A DNA stretch of 64,000 bases from Nocardioides sp. (GTDB lineage: Bacteria > Actinomycetota > Actinomycetes > Propionibacteriales > Nocardioidaceae). The DNA lies in NCBI RefSeq assembly GCF_030150155.1, contig NZ_JASLGR010000018.1:1-64000 (forward strand), written 5' to 3'. The notes below the pieces were generated by a model that saw only the letters and a list, made by a program, of their open reading frames with translations, was not told the DNA's origin and did no database searches. Below are positions 27,436-36,098 of the stretch, piece by piece (the stretch's first letter is position 1; each line of letters starts with the position of its first letter). The translations under genes were made by a program, and so were the position numbers.

Positions 27436-28185
27436 ATGTCGAAGCGCATCGCCGCCCTCAGCACGCTGCTGGCCGTCCTGATCGGGTCCGTCGGCCTGGT
27501 GACCCCGGCCTCGGCGGCGCCGCCGACCGTCACGATCAGTGCCGCCGCCACCGCGACGACAGGGACCAACGTCGCCGTCCGCGGCACCGTGAGCAAGCGC
27601 GCCAGCGGCCTCAAGGTGCGCCTGCAGACCCGGTCTGGGGGCCGCTGGAAGACGTTGGCCACCCATCGCCAGGGCAAGCGGAAGGCCTACGCGTTCACCG
27701 TCTCGGTGCGGGCCGGCGCGCACGCCTACCGGGTGCTCACCACCGCCACGAAGAAGCTCCGCGCGGCCCGCTCCCGGGTGGTCACGCTCACCGGGGTCAC
27801 TCCCCCGGTCGCCGCCGGCTCCGAGGTGGACCGCGCCCGCCAGCAGATCCTGGCCGACACCAACGCCTACCGGGCTGCGGCCGGGCTCGCGCCCCTCGTG
27901 CTCAAGGCCGACCTCACCACGGTCGCCCAGAACTGGGCGACGTGGATGGCCACGAACCGCTCGATGGTGCACAACTCCCAGCTCGGCTCGCAGGTCCCGG
28001 GCGCCTGGCGCCGGATCGGCGAGAACATCGGGATGGGCTACTCCGTCGACCGGATCACGGCCGCCTGGTACGCCAGCCCCGGACACAAGGCCAACCTGCT
28101 CGGTGACTTCACCAGCATCGGGATCGGCTTCGCCCGGGACGCGAAGGGGCAGCCCTGGTACGTCCAGGACTTCGCGAAGTACTGA
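27436..28185 (+). CDS. Secreted CAP-domain (SCP/PR1-like) protein
   Basis: A 249-residue exported protein with a signal ending in TPASAAP. A beta-rich N-terminal module (about 30-125) precedes the CAP domain (about 135-249). The CAP metal-site residues are visible: histidine in MVHNSQLG, glutamate in IGENIGMGY and histidine in SPGHKANLL. Bacterial CAP proteins act outside the cell; their exact function is mostly unknown. The ATG at 27436 follows a CGGGAG site. Confidence 0.87.
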   Translation: MSKRIAALSTLLAVLIGSVGLVTPASAAPPTVTISAAATATTGTNVAVRGTVSKRASGLKVRLQTRSGGRWKTLATHRQGKRKAYAFTVSVRAGAHAYRVLTTATKKLRAARSRVVTLTGVTPPVAAGSEVDRARQQILADTNAYRAAAGLAPLVLKADLTTVAQNWATWMATNRSMVHNSQLGSQVPGAWRRIGENIGMGYSVDRITAAWYASPGHKANLLGDFTSIGIGFARDAKGQPWYVQDFAKY

Positions 28186-28186
28186 C

Positions 28187-28666
28187 TCAGTCCCGCATGC
28201 CCTTGAGGTAGCGGCCCACGGCCTGCTCCTTCTCGCGGTTCGCGGTGCGCTCGGCGATCGCCTGGCGCTTGTCCCACGACTTCTTGCCCTTGGCCACGGC
28301 GATCTCGACCTTCGCGCGGCCGTCCTTGAAGTAGAGGCTCAACGGCACGACCGTCATGCCCTTCTCGTCGACCTTGCGCTCGATCTTGGCGATCTCCATC
28401 TTGTGCAGCAGCAGCTTCCGCTTGCGCCGCGCACTGTGGTTGGTCCAGGTGCCCTGGGAGTACTCCGGGATGTGCACGGCCAGCAGCCACGCCTCGCCGC
28501 CGTCGAAGTCCACGAAGCCGTCGACGAGGGACGCGCGTCCCTGACGCAGCGACTTGACCTCCGTGCCGGTGAGGACCAGGCCGGCTTCGTAGGTGTCCTC
28601 GATGATGTACTCGTGGCGCGCCTTCTTGTTCTGGGCGATGAGCTTCTGCCCCTGTTCGCGTACCAT
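28187..28666 (-). CDS. smpB: SsrA-binding protein SmpB
   Basis: A 159-residue tmRNA partner needed for ribosome rescue. The OB-barrel motifs ARHEYIIEDTYEAGLVLTGT and SLRQGRASLVDGFV are clear, as is the basic C-terminal tail region KKSWDKRQAIAER. It is the last gene of the prfB-ftsE-ftsX-M23 peptidase-smpB block. The tmRNA gene is not in this window. Confidence 0.97.
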   Translation of the reverse strand: MVREQGQKLIAQNKKARHEYIIEDTYEAGLVLTGTEVKSLRQGRASLVDGFVDFDGGEAWLLAVHIPEYSQGTWTNHSARRKRKLLLHKMEIAKIERKVDEKGMTVVPLSLYFKDGRAKVEIAVAKGKKSWDKRQAIAERTANREKEQAVGRYLKGMRD

Positions 28667-28703
28667 GCCCCCATCATCCCAAATGAGGTCAACCGAGTTC
28701 CAC

Positions 28704-30029
28704 TCACATCACCGTCTGCGGGTCGATCGCGGTCCCGTCCTTGAGGATGGTGAAGTGCAGGTGGCAGGCCGTCGACCAGCCCGTGGTGCCGGCCAGTGCC
28801 AGGGTCTGACCCTGCGCGACCACGGCCCCGACCCCGACCTTGTAGGCCGAGATGTGGTTGTAGATCGCGGTGTAGTTGTGACCGTTGAACTTGCCCAGGT
28901 CGAGGAAGAGCCGGTTGCCCCACACGCTGGAGAAGTACTCGTCGGTCACCTTGCCGTCACCCACGGCGACCTCGGGGGTGCCGCACGGGGCGTGCAGGTC
29001 GTCGCCGTCGTGCAGGCCCCAGTAGCCGTAGATCGGGTGCTTGCGCCAGCCGTACGGCGAGGTGATGTACGAGTTCGCCACCGGCTGGATGAAGAGCCCC
29101 GAGACACTGCCGACACTGTGGTTGGTGGCGTTCTTGGAGGCAGCGAGGATCTGCAGCCGGATCCGCTGGTCCTCCTTCTTCAGCGCCTTGAGCACCGACA
29201 CGTCGTGGGCCTTCTGCTTGGCCGCAGTGGCGGCAGCGTTCTGCGCTGCCTTCTGCGCACCGGCGGCCTGGCTCACCCACGAGGCCACCTGGGCCTGAGC
29301 CTGGGAGGCCTGCGTCTCCAGCCCCTGCACCACGGTGAGGTGGTCGGCGGCCTCCTGGCGCTGGACCGCCACCTTGGCGGTGGCGTCCTTGACCTGGCGC
29401 TTGCGGACGGTCAGCAGCACCTCGGCGGCCCGCAGCTCGGCGTACGCCTGGGTCTGGCCGTCCACCACGGTGGAGCTGAACTCCTGCTGCCGGGCCAGGT
29501 CCTCCGGACCGTTGGTGTTGAGCAGCGCCGAGAGTGCCAGCACCCGCGGGTCACCGCCCTGGGCGAAGCTGATCAGGGTCGACTCGGCCTTCTCCCGCTG
29601 GACGGCGGCAGCGGCGGTGCCGGTCTTGAGGTCGGTGTTGGCCTGGGCCAGTCGCGCCTGGGCGGCGGCCAGGGCCGCCTGCATCCGAGCGTCCTCGGCA
29701 CGAGCCGTGGCCAGCGCCGCCTCGGCCTTGGCCAGGCTCGCCTTCGCGGCGGCCAGCTTGGTCTGCGCCGCCGACAGCGTCGCGTTCGCCTTGGCCAGGC
29801 TGGTGTTGGCCGCAGCCAGCTCGGTGCTGGACTCGTCCAGGTCGGCGCCGGCGCTCTTGAGCTGCTGCTTGACGTCGTTCTGCTTCTTCTTCAGCTTGTC
29901 GCCGTCGGAGGCCGAGGCCCAGGGGACGATCGCCGGATCGACGAGGGGAACAGCCAGAGCACCGATCGTGAGGGTGGCCAGGGAGGCCGCCGCAAGTCGC
30001 CGGCTCCGGGCGCGGGGGAAGGTACGCAC
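28704..30029 (-). CDS. FtsEX-associated M23 peptidase (EnvC/NlpD/RipC-like)
   Basis: A 441-residue exported protein. The signal ends near VPWASASD. A long alanine-rich coiled coil (about 45-290) comes next, then an M23/LytM domain (about 320-441). Its zinc-site elements are GLHDGDDLHAPCG and TACHLHFTI. In actinobacteria the gene after ftsX encodes the wall hydrolase activated by FtsEX (RipC in mycobacteria), and the coiled coil is the regulatory part. GTG at 30029 is used; longer versions lack a ribosome site. Confidence 0.9.
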   Translation of the reverse strand: MRTFPRARSRRLAAASLATLTIGALAVPLVDPAIVPWASASDGDKLKKKQNDVKQQLKSAGADLDESSTELAAANTSLAKANATLSAAQTKLAAAKASLAKAEAALATARAEDARMQAALAAAQARLAQANTDLKTGTAAAAVQREKAESTLISFAQGGDPRVLALSALLNTNGPEDLARQQEFSSTVVDGQTQAYAELRAAEVLLTVRKRQVKDATAKVAVQRQEAADHLTVVQGLETQASQAQAQVASWVSQAAGAQKAAQNAAATAAKQKAHDVSVLKALKKEDQRIRLQILAASKNATNHSVGSVSGLFIQPVANSYITSPYGWRKHPIYGYWGLHDGDDLHAPCGTPEVAVGDGKVTDEYFSSVWGNRLFLDLGKFNGHNYTAIYNHISAYKVGVGAVVAQGQTLALAGTTGWSTACHLHFTILKDGTAIDPQTVM

Positions 30030-30156
30030 CGTGTCGCCTTTGTTTGGGGAAGAGGTCGAAAAACGTGTCTGTCGACGGTAAGACGCAAAGATCGGCGACC
30101 GGCGCATTTCCTGCGCCGTGTCGCCGATCCACAGCAGACTCCGAGGTGCCGACGCC

Positions 30157-31068
30157 TCAGACGCGGAGGTACTTCCGGGTGAGGAAGAGGGTCGGCAGCA
30201 GCGTGAGCAGCGGCCCCAGGATCGCCACCACGGCCAGTGCGATGCCGAACTCGTGCCAGCCCACCCAGAGGATGAAGTCGAGCTTCGGCGCCAGGGTCTG
30301 GCGCACCGCGAACTCCATGAAGGCCCACATCGCCCCCGCGGTCAATGCCACCCCGATCACCGCGGTGACCAGCGCCTCCAGGAGGAACGGCAGTGCGATG
30401 TAGAGCGTGGAGGCACCCACCAGCCGCATGATCGCGATCTCCCGCCGGCGGGCGTAGGCCGCGAGCCGGATCGTGTTCGCGACCAGCAGGAGTGCGGCGA
30501 TCACCAGGAACGCGGCGATCGCCAGGGCGGCGTACTTCATCGCATCGATCGTGTTGAGGATCGGTCCGACCACGCCACGCAGGTCCTGGACGTGGGAGAC
30601 CCCGTCGAGTCCGACGACGGCCTCCTTGACCAGGTCGGCCTGGTGCGGGTCCTTGAGCGTGACCCAGTAGGACTCGGCCATCATGTCGACGGTCGCGACC
30701 GCGTTCGGGCCGGTGAAGCGGTCGGCTCCGTAGAGCTCCTTGATCTTCTTGAACGCGGTGTCCTTGGACTCCAGGTAGTAGGAACTGACGTTGGAGTTGT
30801 CGGTCAGCACCTTCTCGATCGCCGACTTCTGCGCGTCGGTGGCTGGCGAGGTGCAGGCCGGGTTGCTGTCCTTGTCCCGGCACAGGTAGACGGTCACCTG
30901 GAGCGCGTTGCCCCACTGGTCCGAGGCCTTGGTGGCCTGCTGGTTTAGCATCGCACCGAAGCCCACCAGGGTGAGCGAGACGAACAGGGTGAGCACGACG
31001 GCGATGTGCATCGACAGGTTGCGACGCAGGCCCTGGCCGAGCTCGGTGAAGACGTAACGAAGCTGCAT
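30157..31068 (-). CDS. ftsX: Cell-division protein FtsX
   Basis: A 303-residue membrane protein with four helices. MQLRYVFTELGQGLRRNLSM precedes helix 1. A large extracellular loop (about 50-165, containing two cysteines) contacts the hydrolase. Then come AALAIAAFLVIAALLLVANT, the ARRREIAIMRLVGAS loop and the last two helices. The ATG at 31068 has an AAGGGA site. It partners with FtsE. Confidence 0.95.
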   Translation of the reverse strand: MQLRYVFTELGQGLRRNLSMHIAVVLTLFVSLTLVGFGAMLNQQATKASDQWGNALQVTVYLCRDKDSNPACTSPATDAQKSAIEKVLTDNSNVSSYYLESKDTAFKKIKELYGADRFTGPNAVATVDMMAESYWVTLKDPHQADLVKEAVVGLDGVSHVQDLRGVVGPILNTIDAMKYAALAIAAFLVIAALLLVANTIRLAAYARRREIAIMRLVGASTLYIALPFLLEALVTAVIGVALTAGAMWAFMEFAVRQTLAPKLDFILWVGWHEFGIALAVVAILGPLLTLLPTLFLTRKYLRV

Positions 31069-31090
31069 GAGATCCCTTTTCCGGTCCGGC

Positions 31091-31774
31091 TCAGACGCCG
31101 TAGCTGCCCTGGCTCTGGTCGCGCACGACGCGACCATCGGCCAGCTCGACGACGCGCTTGCGCATCTGGTCGACGATGCCGGCGTCGTGCGTCGCCATCA
31201 GCACGGTGGTGCCGGTGCGGTTGATCCGGTCCAGGAGCTTCATGATCCCGACCGAGGTGGCCGGGTCCAGGTTTCCGGTCGGCTCGTCGGCGATCAGGAT
31301 CATCGGCTTGTTGACGAACGCCCGCGCCACGGCGACGCGCTGCTGCTCGCCACCGGAGAGCTCGTCGGGCAGCCGGTCGCCCTTGCCGTCGAGGCCGACC
31401 AGCTCCAGGGTCTCGGGGACGCGGCGGGCGATCTCGGCGCGGCTGTGCCCGGTGACCTGCATCGCGAAGGCGACGTTCTCGGTCACGGTCTTGTTCTGCA
31501 GCAGCCGGAAGTCCTGAAAGACGGTGCCGATCTGGCGGCGCAGGCCCGGCACCTTCCACCCGGCGAGCCGGTTGATCTCCTTGCCGGCGACGTAGACCCG
31601 TCCCTCGGTGGGCCGGGCCTCGCGCAGGATCAGCCGCAGCGCGGTCGACTTGCCCGATCCGGACTGGCCGACGAGGAAGACGAACTCGCCCTTCTCGACG
31701 TCGACGGAGACCGAATCCAGCGCCGGGCGACCGGTCCCTGGATAGGTCTTGGTGACCTTCTCGAAGCGAATCAC
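31091..31774 (-). CDS. ftsE: Cell-division ATP-binding protein FtsE
   Basis: A 227-residue ATPase. Walker A is GQSGSGKST, the Q-loop is in VFQDFRLL, the signature is LSGGEQQR, and Walker B is ILIADEPTGNLD. It powers FtsX and controls septal wall hydrolysis. The start is GTG; TATCCT lies 7 bases before it. Confidence 0.95.
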   Translation of the reverse strand: MIRFEKVTKTYPGTGRPALDSVSVDVEKGEFVFLVGQSGSGKSTALRLILREARPTEGRVYVAGKEINRLAGWKVPGLRRQIGTVFQDFRLLQNKTVTENVAFAMQVTGHSRAEIARRVPETLELVGLDGKGDRLPDELSGGEQQRVAVARAFVNKPMILIADEPTGNLDPATSVGIMKLLDRINRTGTTVLMATHDAGIVDQMRKRVVELADGRVVRDQSQGSYGV

Positions 31775-31848
31775 CCGATCGAGGATAGGCGCTGGGTGGT
31801 GGTATCCCGGGATCCGCGCCGTGAGGGTCGGGCCAATAGGCTCGGGGT

Positions 31849-32463
31849 GTGACCTGGTTGTTCAGGCGATGGCGCCCCCTCGCGGTGGCGGTCATCACAT
31901 CGGCGGTCGCGGTCGGTGTCGGCGTGTCGCTGTCGGACCCCGCGGCCCCTGTCGCGACCCCGTTGGCGCACAGCCTCAGCACCCTCGACACCACCACGAT
32001 GACGCTGGCGCGGGCACCGATGTGCGGCGCGGTCGACGCTGCCGACGTGACCGCCGCCCTCGGGGCCGGCGCCGCTACGTCGACGACCTGGAAAAACGGC
32101 GACACCGCACCGCTGGGCTCGGTCTCCGACGTCGCCCACGAGTACGGCTGCTCGTGGACCGCCGGTGCCCGCTCGGCGTCGGCCTGGGTCTTCGCTCCCC
32201 CGGTCACCGTCGCCGAGGCCGGTGACCTGGTCGCCGCCGCGAAGGCGGTCAAGGGCTGTACGCCGATCCCGGGCGCCCCCGCGTTCGGCTCGCCCTCGAT
32301 CGCGCTGAGCTGCGGCGACACGGTGAGCTACCGGGGCCTGTACGGCGACGCCTGGCTGGTCTGCACGCTGACCGGTCCGAGCGCGACGACGACCCCGCTG
32401 GCACTGCGCTGGTGCGCCAGCGTGGCGTTGGCGGCCCAGAGGGCGCCGACGGCCCAGCCCTGA
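31849..32463 (+). CDS. Exported protein of unknown function with conserved cysteines
   Basis: A 204-residue protein with an N-terminal membrane anchor or signal (LAVAVITSAVAVGVGVSL). The rest is extracytoplasmic, with six cysteines (for example MCGAVDAADVTAALG, YGCSW, KGCTP, LSCGD). It resembles small DUF3558-like exoproteins, but the match is weak. TAGGCT lies 6 bases before the GTG start, suggesting a leaderless message. It is convergent with prfB. Confidence 0.65.
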   Translation: MTWLFRRWRPLAVAVITSAVAVGVGVSLSDPAAPVATPLAHSLSTLDTTTMTLARAPMCGAVDAADVTAALGAGAATSTTWKNGDTAPLGSVSDVAHEYGCSWTAGARSASAWVFAPPVTVAEAGDLVAAAKAVKGCTPIPGAPAFGSPSIALSCGDTVSYRGLYGDAWLVCTLTGPSATTTPLALRWCASVALAAQRAPTAQP

Positions 32464-32501
32464 CCGGCTCACACTGAGCCGGGACGGTCGGCTGCGTTGG
32501 G

Positions 32502-33611
32502 TCAGTCGTCCTTGTCGGCGCCGCGACGCCAGCGGATGCCGGCCTCGATGAAGGCGTCGATGTCACCGTCGAGCACGGCGGCCGGGTTGCCGGACTCGTG
32601 CGAGGTGCGCAGGTCCTTGACCAGCTGGTACGGGTTGAGCACGTAGTTGCGCATCTGGTCACCCCAGGAGGCGGCCACGTCGCCCTTGAGGTCCTTCTTC
32701 AGCGCTGCCTCTTCGGCCTTCTTCTTCGCCAGCAGCTTGGCCTTGAGCACGACCATCGCGGAGGCCTTGTTCTGCAGCTGGGACTTCTCGTTCTGGCAGC
32801 TGACCACGATCCCGGTGGGAAGGTGGGTCAGGCGGACGGCGGAGTCGGTGGTGTTGACCGACTGACCACCGGGGCCACCGGAGCGGAAGACGTCGACGCG
32901 CAGGTCGTTCTCGTCGACCTCGATGTCGTCGGTCTGCTCCAGGACGGGCACGACCTCGACCGCGGCGAAGGAGGTCTGGCGACGGCCCTGGTTGTCGAAC
33001 GGGCTGATCCGGACCAGCCGGTGGGTGCCGGCCTCGACCGAGAGCGTGCCGTAGGCGTACGGCGCGTGCACGGCGAACTCGGCGGACTTGATCCCCGCCT
33101 CCTCGGCGTAGGAGACGTCGTAGACCTCGACCGGGTACTTGTGCTGCTCGGCCCAGCGCGTGTACATCCGCATCAGCTGCTCGGCGAAGTCGGCGGCATC
33201 GACGCCACCGGCACCGGAACGGATCGAGATGATCGCCTCACGGGCGTCGTACTCGCCGTTGAGCAGGGTGCGGACCTCCATGCCCTCGACCGACTTCTTC
33301 ACCCGCTCGAGCTCGGCGGCCGCCTCCTCCAGGGTGTCGGCGTCGCCCTCCTCGCCGGCCAACTCGAAGAGGACCTCGAGGTCCTCGATCCGGCTGGTCA
33401 GGCTGGTGAAGCGCTCCATCTCCCCCTGCAGGGTGGAGAGTCGGCCGGTGACCTTCTGGGCGTTGGCCTGGTCGTCCCACAGGTCCGGCGCGGCGACCTG
33501 GTCCTCGAGGCTGGCGATCTCGCGCTGCATCGCCTCGATGTCGAGCACCTGCTCGATGGTGTGCATGGTCGCGGCGAGCTGCTTGAGCTCCGCGTCGAAG
33601 TCGATAGCCAC
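32502..33611 (-). CDS. prfB: Peptide chain release factor 2
   Basis: A 369-residue RF2 that terminates translation at UGA and UAA. The stop-recognition tripeptide SPF is in RISPFDNQGRRQTSF. The catalytic GGQ loop is SGGPGGQSVNTTDSAV. The N-terminal helical domain is complete. No in-frame stop or frameshift signal exists in the first codons, so there is no E. coli-type autoregulatory frameshift. GTG at 33611 is the start. Confidence 0.97.
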   Translation of the reverse strand: MAIDFDAELKQLAATMHTIEQVLDIEAMQREIASLEDQVAAPDLWDDQANAQKVTGRLSTLQGEMERFTSLTSRIEDLEVLFELAGEEGDADTLEEAAAELERVKKSVEGMEVRTLLNGEYDAREAIISIRSGAGGVDAADFAEQLMRMYTRWAEQHKYPVEVYDVSYAEEAGIKSAEFAVHAPYAYGTLSVEAGTHRLVRISPFDNQGRRQTSFAAVEVVPVLEQTDDIEVDENDLRVDVFRSGGPGGQSVNTTDSAVRLTHLPTGIVVSCQNEKSQLQNKASAMVVLKAKLLAKKKAEEAALKKDLKGDVAASWGDQMRNYVLNPYQLVKDLRTSHESGNPAAVLDGDIDAFIEAGIRWRRGADKDD

Positions 33612-33654
33612 AACACCTGAGGCTACCGGCCCGCGGGGCCGGCCCCGAATCGGT

Positions 33655-34092
33655 TCAGTCTCCGAGCCCGTCGACCTGGGTGAGGGCCGCGCCGTGACCG
33701 CTGACCACCGGCGACCTCGGCCCGCCCGGCAGCCGCAACGGCAGGTCCAGTCGTGCCCGTACGTCGACCCGGACCCGGTTGCCCTCGATCCGCACTCCGA
33801 CGGTGAGGTCGGGGTACCGCTCCCGGGCGCCCGACGTGACGACGTACTCGTGGACGGCGCGGCGGGCCACCGCCGGGTCGAGTCGCAGGGTGGACCCGAG
33901 CCCGTCGGTGTAGACCTCGCGTCCCTCGGCGGCCGCGTCGGCGGCGTAGAGCGCGGCACCGTCGGCGACGTTGTCGAGGGACTGGCGTTGCAGCCAGGCG
34001 GCAGTCGCGTCGATCACGACCACCGCGGCGAGCAGCAGGATCACGGTGAAGCCGATGATCAGGGGGATCGTCGATCCGCGCTCACGACGCAT
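33655..34092 (-). CDS. TadG-like Flp pilus protein
   Basis: A 145-residue protein beginning MRRERGSTIPLIIGFTVILL, a basic-then-glycine leader with one N-terminal helix as in TadE/TadG pseudopilins. The text continues ATAAWLQRQSLDNVADGAAL, matching Flp pilus-assembly TadG-like N domains. It is the last gene of the tad operon and overlaps the previous TadE-like gene by 11 bases. It is far shorter than classical TadG. Confidence 0.75.
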   Translation of the reverse strand: MRRERGSTIPLIIGFTVILLLAAVVVIDATAAWLQRQSLDNVADGAALYAADAAAEGREVYTDGLGSTLRLDPAVARRAVHEYVVTSGARERYPDLTVGVRIEGNRVRVDVRARLDLPLRLPGGPRSPVVSGHGAALTQVDGLGD

Positions 34093-34555
34093 CGTCGGAC
34101 TCCTGGTAGCGCCCGATCGGCACCACGTGGCGGGCCTCGAGGGCGAAGGTCGGGTGCCCGAGGCCGAACGAGGCCGGCAGCCAGGGCAGTCCGACGGCGG
34201 TGTGGAGCCGGACGGTGACCACCGACGAGGCGTCGTGGCAGGAGTGTGGGCGGGGTGTGCAGGTCACCGTGAGCGAGACCGGCGGGGCCTGCCCGCCGCT
34301 GTCGGCCAGGGCTACCCGGACCGCGGCGTGGGCGGCGGCCAGTCCGGCGGCGTCGGTCTCGGCCAGGGCGTAGGCCCGGCCAGCGGAACGGGCGGCGCTG
34401 GTCAGGGCGAAGGAGGCCCGCTGCACGTCGAAGACCGCCAGCACCAGCCACACCACCGGCACCATCAGCATGATCGCGAGCCAGCTGAACTCCACCAGGG
34501 CACTCCCCCGCTGGCTCCGGCGGCGCAGGCGCCGGTGCCGCCGAACGATCCTCAC
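34082..34555 (-). CDS. TadE-like Flp pilus protein (second)
   Basis: A 157-residue protein. The leader RRRSQRGSALVEFSWLAIML has the pseudopilin-type G(S/T)ALVEF pattern with the conserved glutamate, then a hydrophobic helix. It has one cysteine pair (TCTPRPHSC). It overlaps both neighbours. Confidence 0.8.
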   Translation of the reverse strand: MRIVRRHRRLRRRSQRGSALVEFSWLAIMLMVPVVWLVLAVFDVQRASFALTSAARSAGRAYALAETDAAGLAAAHAAVRVALADSGGQAPPVSLTVTCTPRPHSCHDASSVVTVRLHTAVGLPWLPASFGLGHPTFALEARHVVPIGRYQESDDAS

Positions 34556-34926
34556 GGCCGCTCCCGGATCGCGTGGCCCCGCACCGTGAGCGCGATGCCG
34601 GGCCCGCCAATCCCGAGGGCGGGGACCGTGGCGTGCACGCTCACCTCGACGGCCGGGACCCCATCCATCAGCACCGTGGTGGCACGGACGTCGTCGGCGT
34701 ACCGGGCGGCGACCACACCGCGCAGCTCCTGACGGGTGCGTCGCACGCCGCCGGGCAGATCGCCGTCGCTGGCGGCGGCGACGCGCGCGCCCTCGGCCGC
34801 GGCGCTGGCCAGGGTGTTGCGCACGAAGAGGACCAGCGACACCTGCAGGATGCCGAGGAAGAGCGGCACCAGGATCAGCAGGATCAGGACGAAGTCGACC
34901 ACCGCGGCTCCGCGCTGGCGTCGCAC
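34552..34926 (-). CDS. TadE-like Flp pilus protein (first)
   Basis: A 124-residue protein. The leader MRRQRGAAVVDFVLILLILV is a TadE pseudopilin leader with aspartate in place of the usual glutamate at +5. One N-terminal helix anchors it; the rest is extracytoplasmic. The stop overlaps the next TadE-like start by 4 bases. Confidence 0.8.
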   Translation of the reverse strand: MRRQRGAAVVDFVLILLILVPLFLGILQVSLVLFVRNTLASAAAEGARVAAASDGDLPGGVRRTRQELRGVVAARYADDVRATTVLMDGVPAVEVSVHATVPALGIGGPGIALTVRGHAIRERP

Positions 34927-34927
34927 C

Positions 34928-35140
34928 TCACGAGACCTTGTTGAGCGCGCTGGTCAGCAGCGCGCGGAGCTGGTCGTCGGCGATCGAGTACAGCGCGGCG
35001 ACCAGGCCCGCGGTCATGACCGTGACCAGCACCCAGCCGGGCACGTCGCCGCGCTGCCCGCGACGCGCCGGAGGGACGGTGAGGAGGGTGACGAGGGCGG
35101 AGAGTCGGAGCAGGGTGCTGCGACGGACGATGTGATGCAT
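34928..35140 (-). CDS. Candidate Flp pilin (short one-helix protein)
   Basis: A 70-residue protein between tadC and the TadE-like genes. It has a basic stretch PPARRGQRGDVPGWVLVTVM leading into a hydrophobic helix and a short hydrophilic end. Size, position and the glycine before the helix fit a Flp-type major pilin. The glutamate normally at +5 is tryptophan here, so processing by a TadV-type peptidase is uncertain. No prepilin peptidase gene is visible in the window. Confidence 0.6.
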   Translation of the reverse strand: MHHIVRRSTLLRLSALVTLLTVPPARRGQRGDVPGWVLVTVMTAGLVAALYSIADDQLRALLTSALNKVS

Positions 35141-35168
35141 GGTGTGACCTTCCCGAGAGTGAGGTGGA

Positions 35169-36098
35169 TCAGGAGACGACCAGGTGGAGGCCGATCAGGC
35201 CCGGGTAGAAGGCGAAGACGACGGTGGTCGGCAGGATCAGGAAGACGACGGGCACCATCATCAGGACCTCCTTGCGGGCGGCGACCTCGATCAGCTCACG
35301 CCGACCCGCCTCACGGACGTCGGCCGCCTGCGCATGGAGTACGTCGGCCAACGGGGTGCCCCGCTCGATCGCGACCGCGATCCCGGCGGCGAACCGGGCG
35401 ACCACCGCCAGACCGGTGCGAGACGCGAGGGCGTCGAACGCCTGAGCGACGGGCGTCCCGGTGCGGACCTCGGCCAGCACCCGGGCCAGGTCGCGGGAGA
35501 GCTCACCACCGCTGCGGGCGACCACCCGTTCGAGTGCCACCACCGGGCTCTCCCCCGCCCCGACCGCCAGGGCCAACAGCTCGGCGACGGTCGGGAACTC
35601 GACCAGGATCTGTCGCTCCCGGGCCTTGACCTGAGCACTCAGCCGGTTGTCGCGGGCGAGCACGCCGACCAGGAGCGCCGCGCCGCAGAAGACCAGGGCT
35701 GCCACCGCCGAGCCGCTGCCCGTCCCGGCACGGAGAAGCCCCCAGACCGCGGCGACCGCGAACGCGCCAAGCCCCCACAGCACCTGCTCGATCCGGAACT
35801 CCTGGACGCTGCGCTCCAGGCCGGCGCGTTCCAGACGCCGCCGTACCGAGGCGGTGCCGCCCAGGCCGCGTTCGACGACGCCGGCAGCCGAGGCCAGCAG
35901 CAGGCCGACCAGGCCGCCCAGCCCCTGCGGGCCGGCCTCGACCTGACGCCCCGGCACCGTCGCCAGGGCGGGCAGGTCCCGCAGCCAGGGCAGCACGCGG
36001 TCGGCGTACGGCGGACGACGGATCGCCCGCACCCGTACGCCGATCACCAGCAGGCCCACCCCGGCGCACCCGCCCAGCACCGCACCCGCGAGGCTCAT
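35169..36098 (-). CDS. tadC: Tad pilus inner-membrane protein TadC
   Basis: A 309-residue type II secretion F-domain protein. N-terminal helices are followed by the cytoplasmic F domain (VEFPTVAELLALAVGAGESP, LARVLAEVRTGTPVAQAFDAL, RFAAGIAVAIERGTPLADVL) and C-terminal helices (MMVPVVFLILPTTVVFAFYP). The ATG at 36098 overlaps the tadB stop (ATGA). Confidence 0.9.
   Translation of the reverse strand: MSLAGAVLGGCAGVGLLVIGVRVRAIRRPPYADRVLPWLRDLPALATVPGRQVEAGPQGLGGLVGLLLASAAGVVERGLGGTASVRRRLERAGLERSVQEFRIEQVLWGLGAFAVAAVWGLLRAGTGSGSAVAALVFCGAALLVGVLARDNRLSAQVKARERQILVEFPTVAELLALAVGAGESPVVALERVVARSGGELSRDLARVLAEVRTGTPVAQAFDALASRTGLAVVARFAAGIAVAIERGTPLADVLHAQAADVREAGRRELIEVAARKEVLMMVPVVFLILPTTVVFAFYPGLIGLHLVVS

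Noticed and set aside
32502..33611. Programmed frameshift in prfB
   Set aside because: The frame is open from the GTG to the stop with no early UGA, as is usual in high-GC actinobacteria.
34928..35140. Discarding the 70-residue frame as non-coding
   Set aside because: I considered dropping it, but its place between tadC and TadE-like genes and its single-helix layout support a pilin-type gene, so it was kept with reduced confidence.
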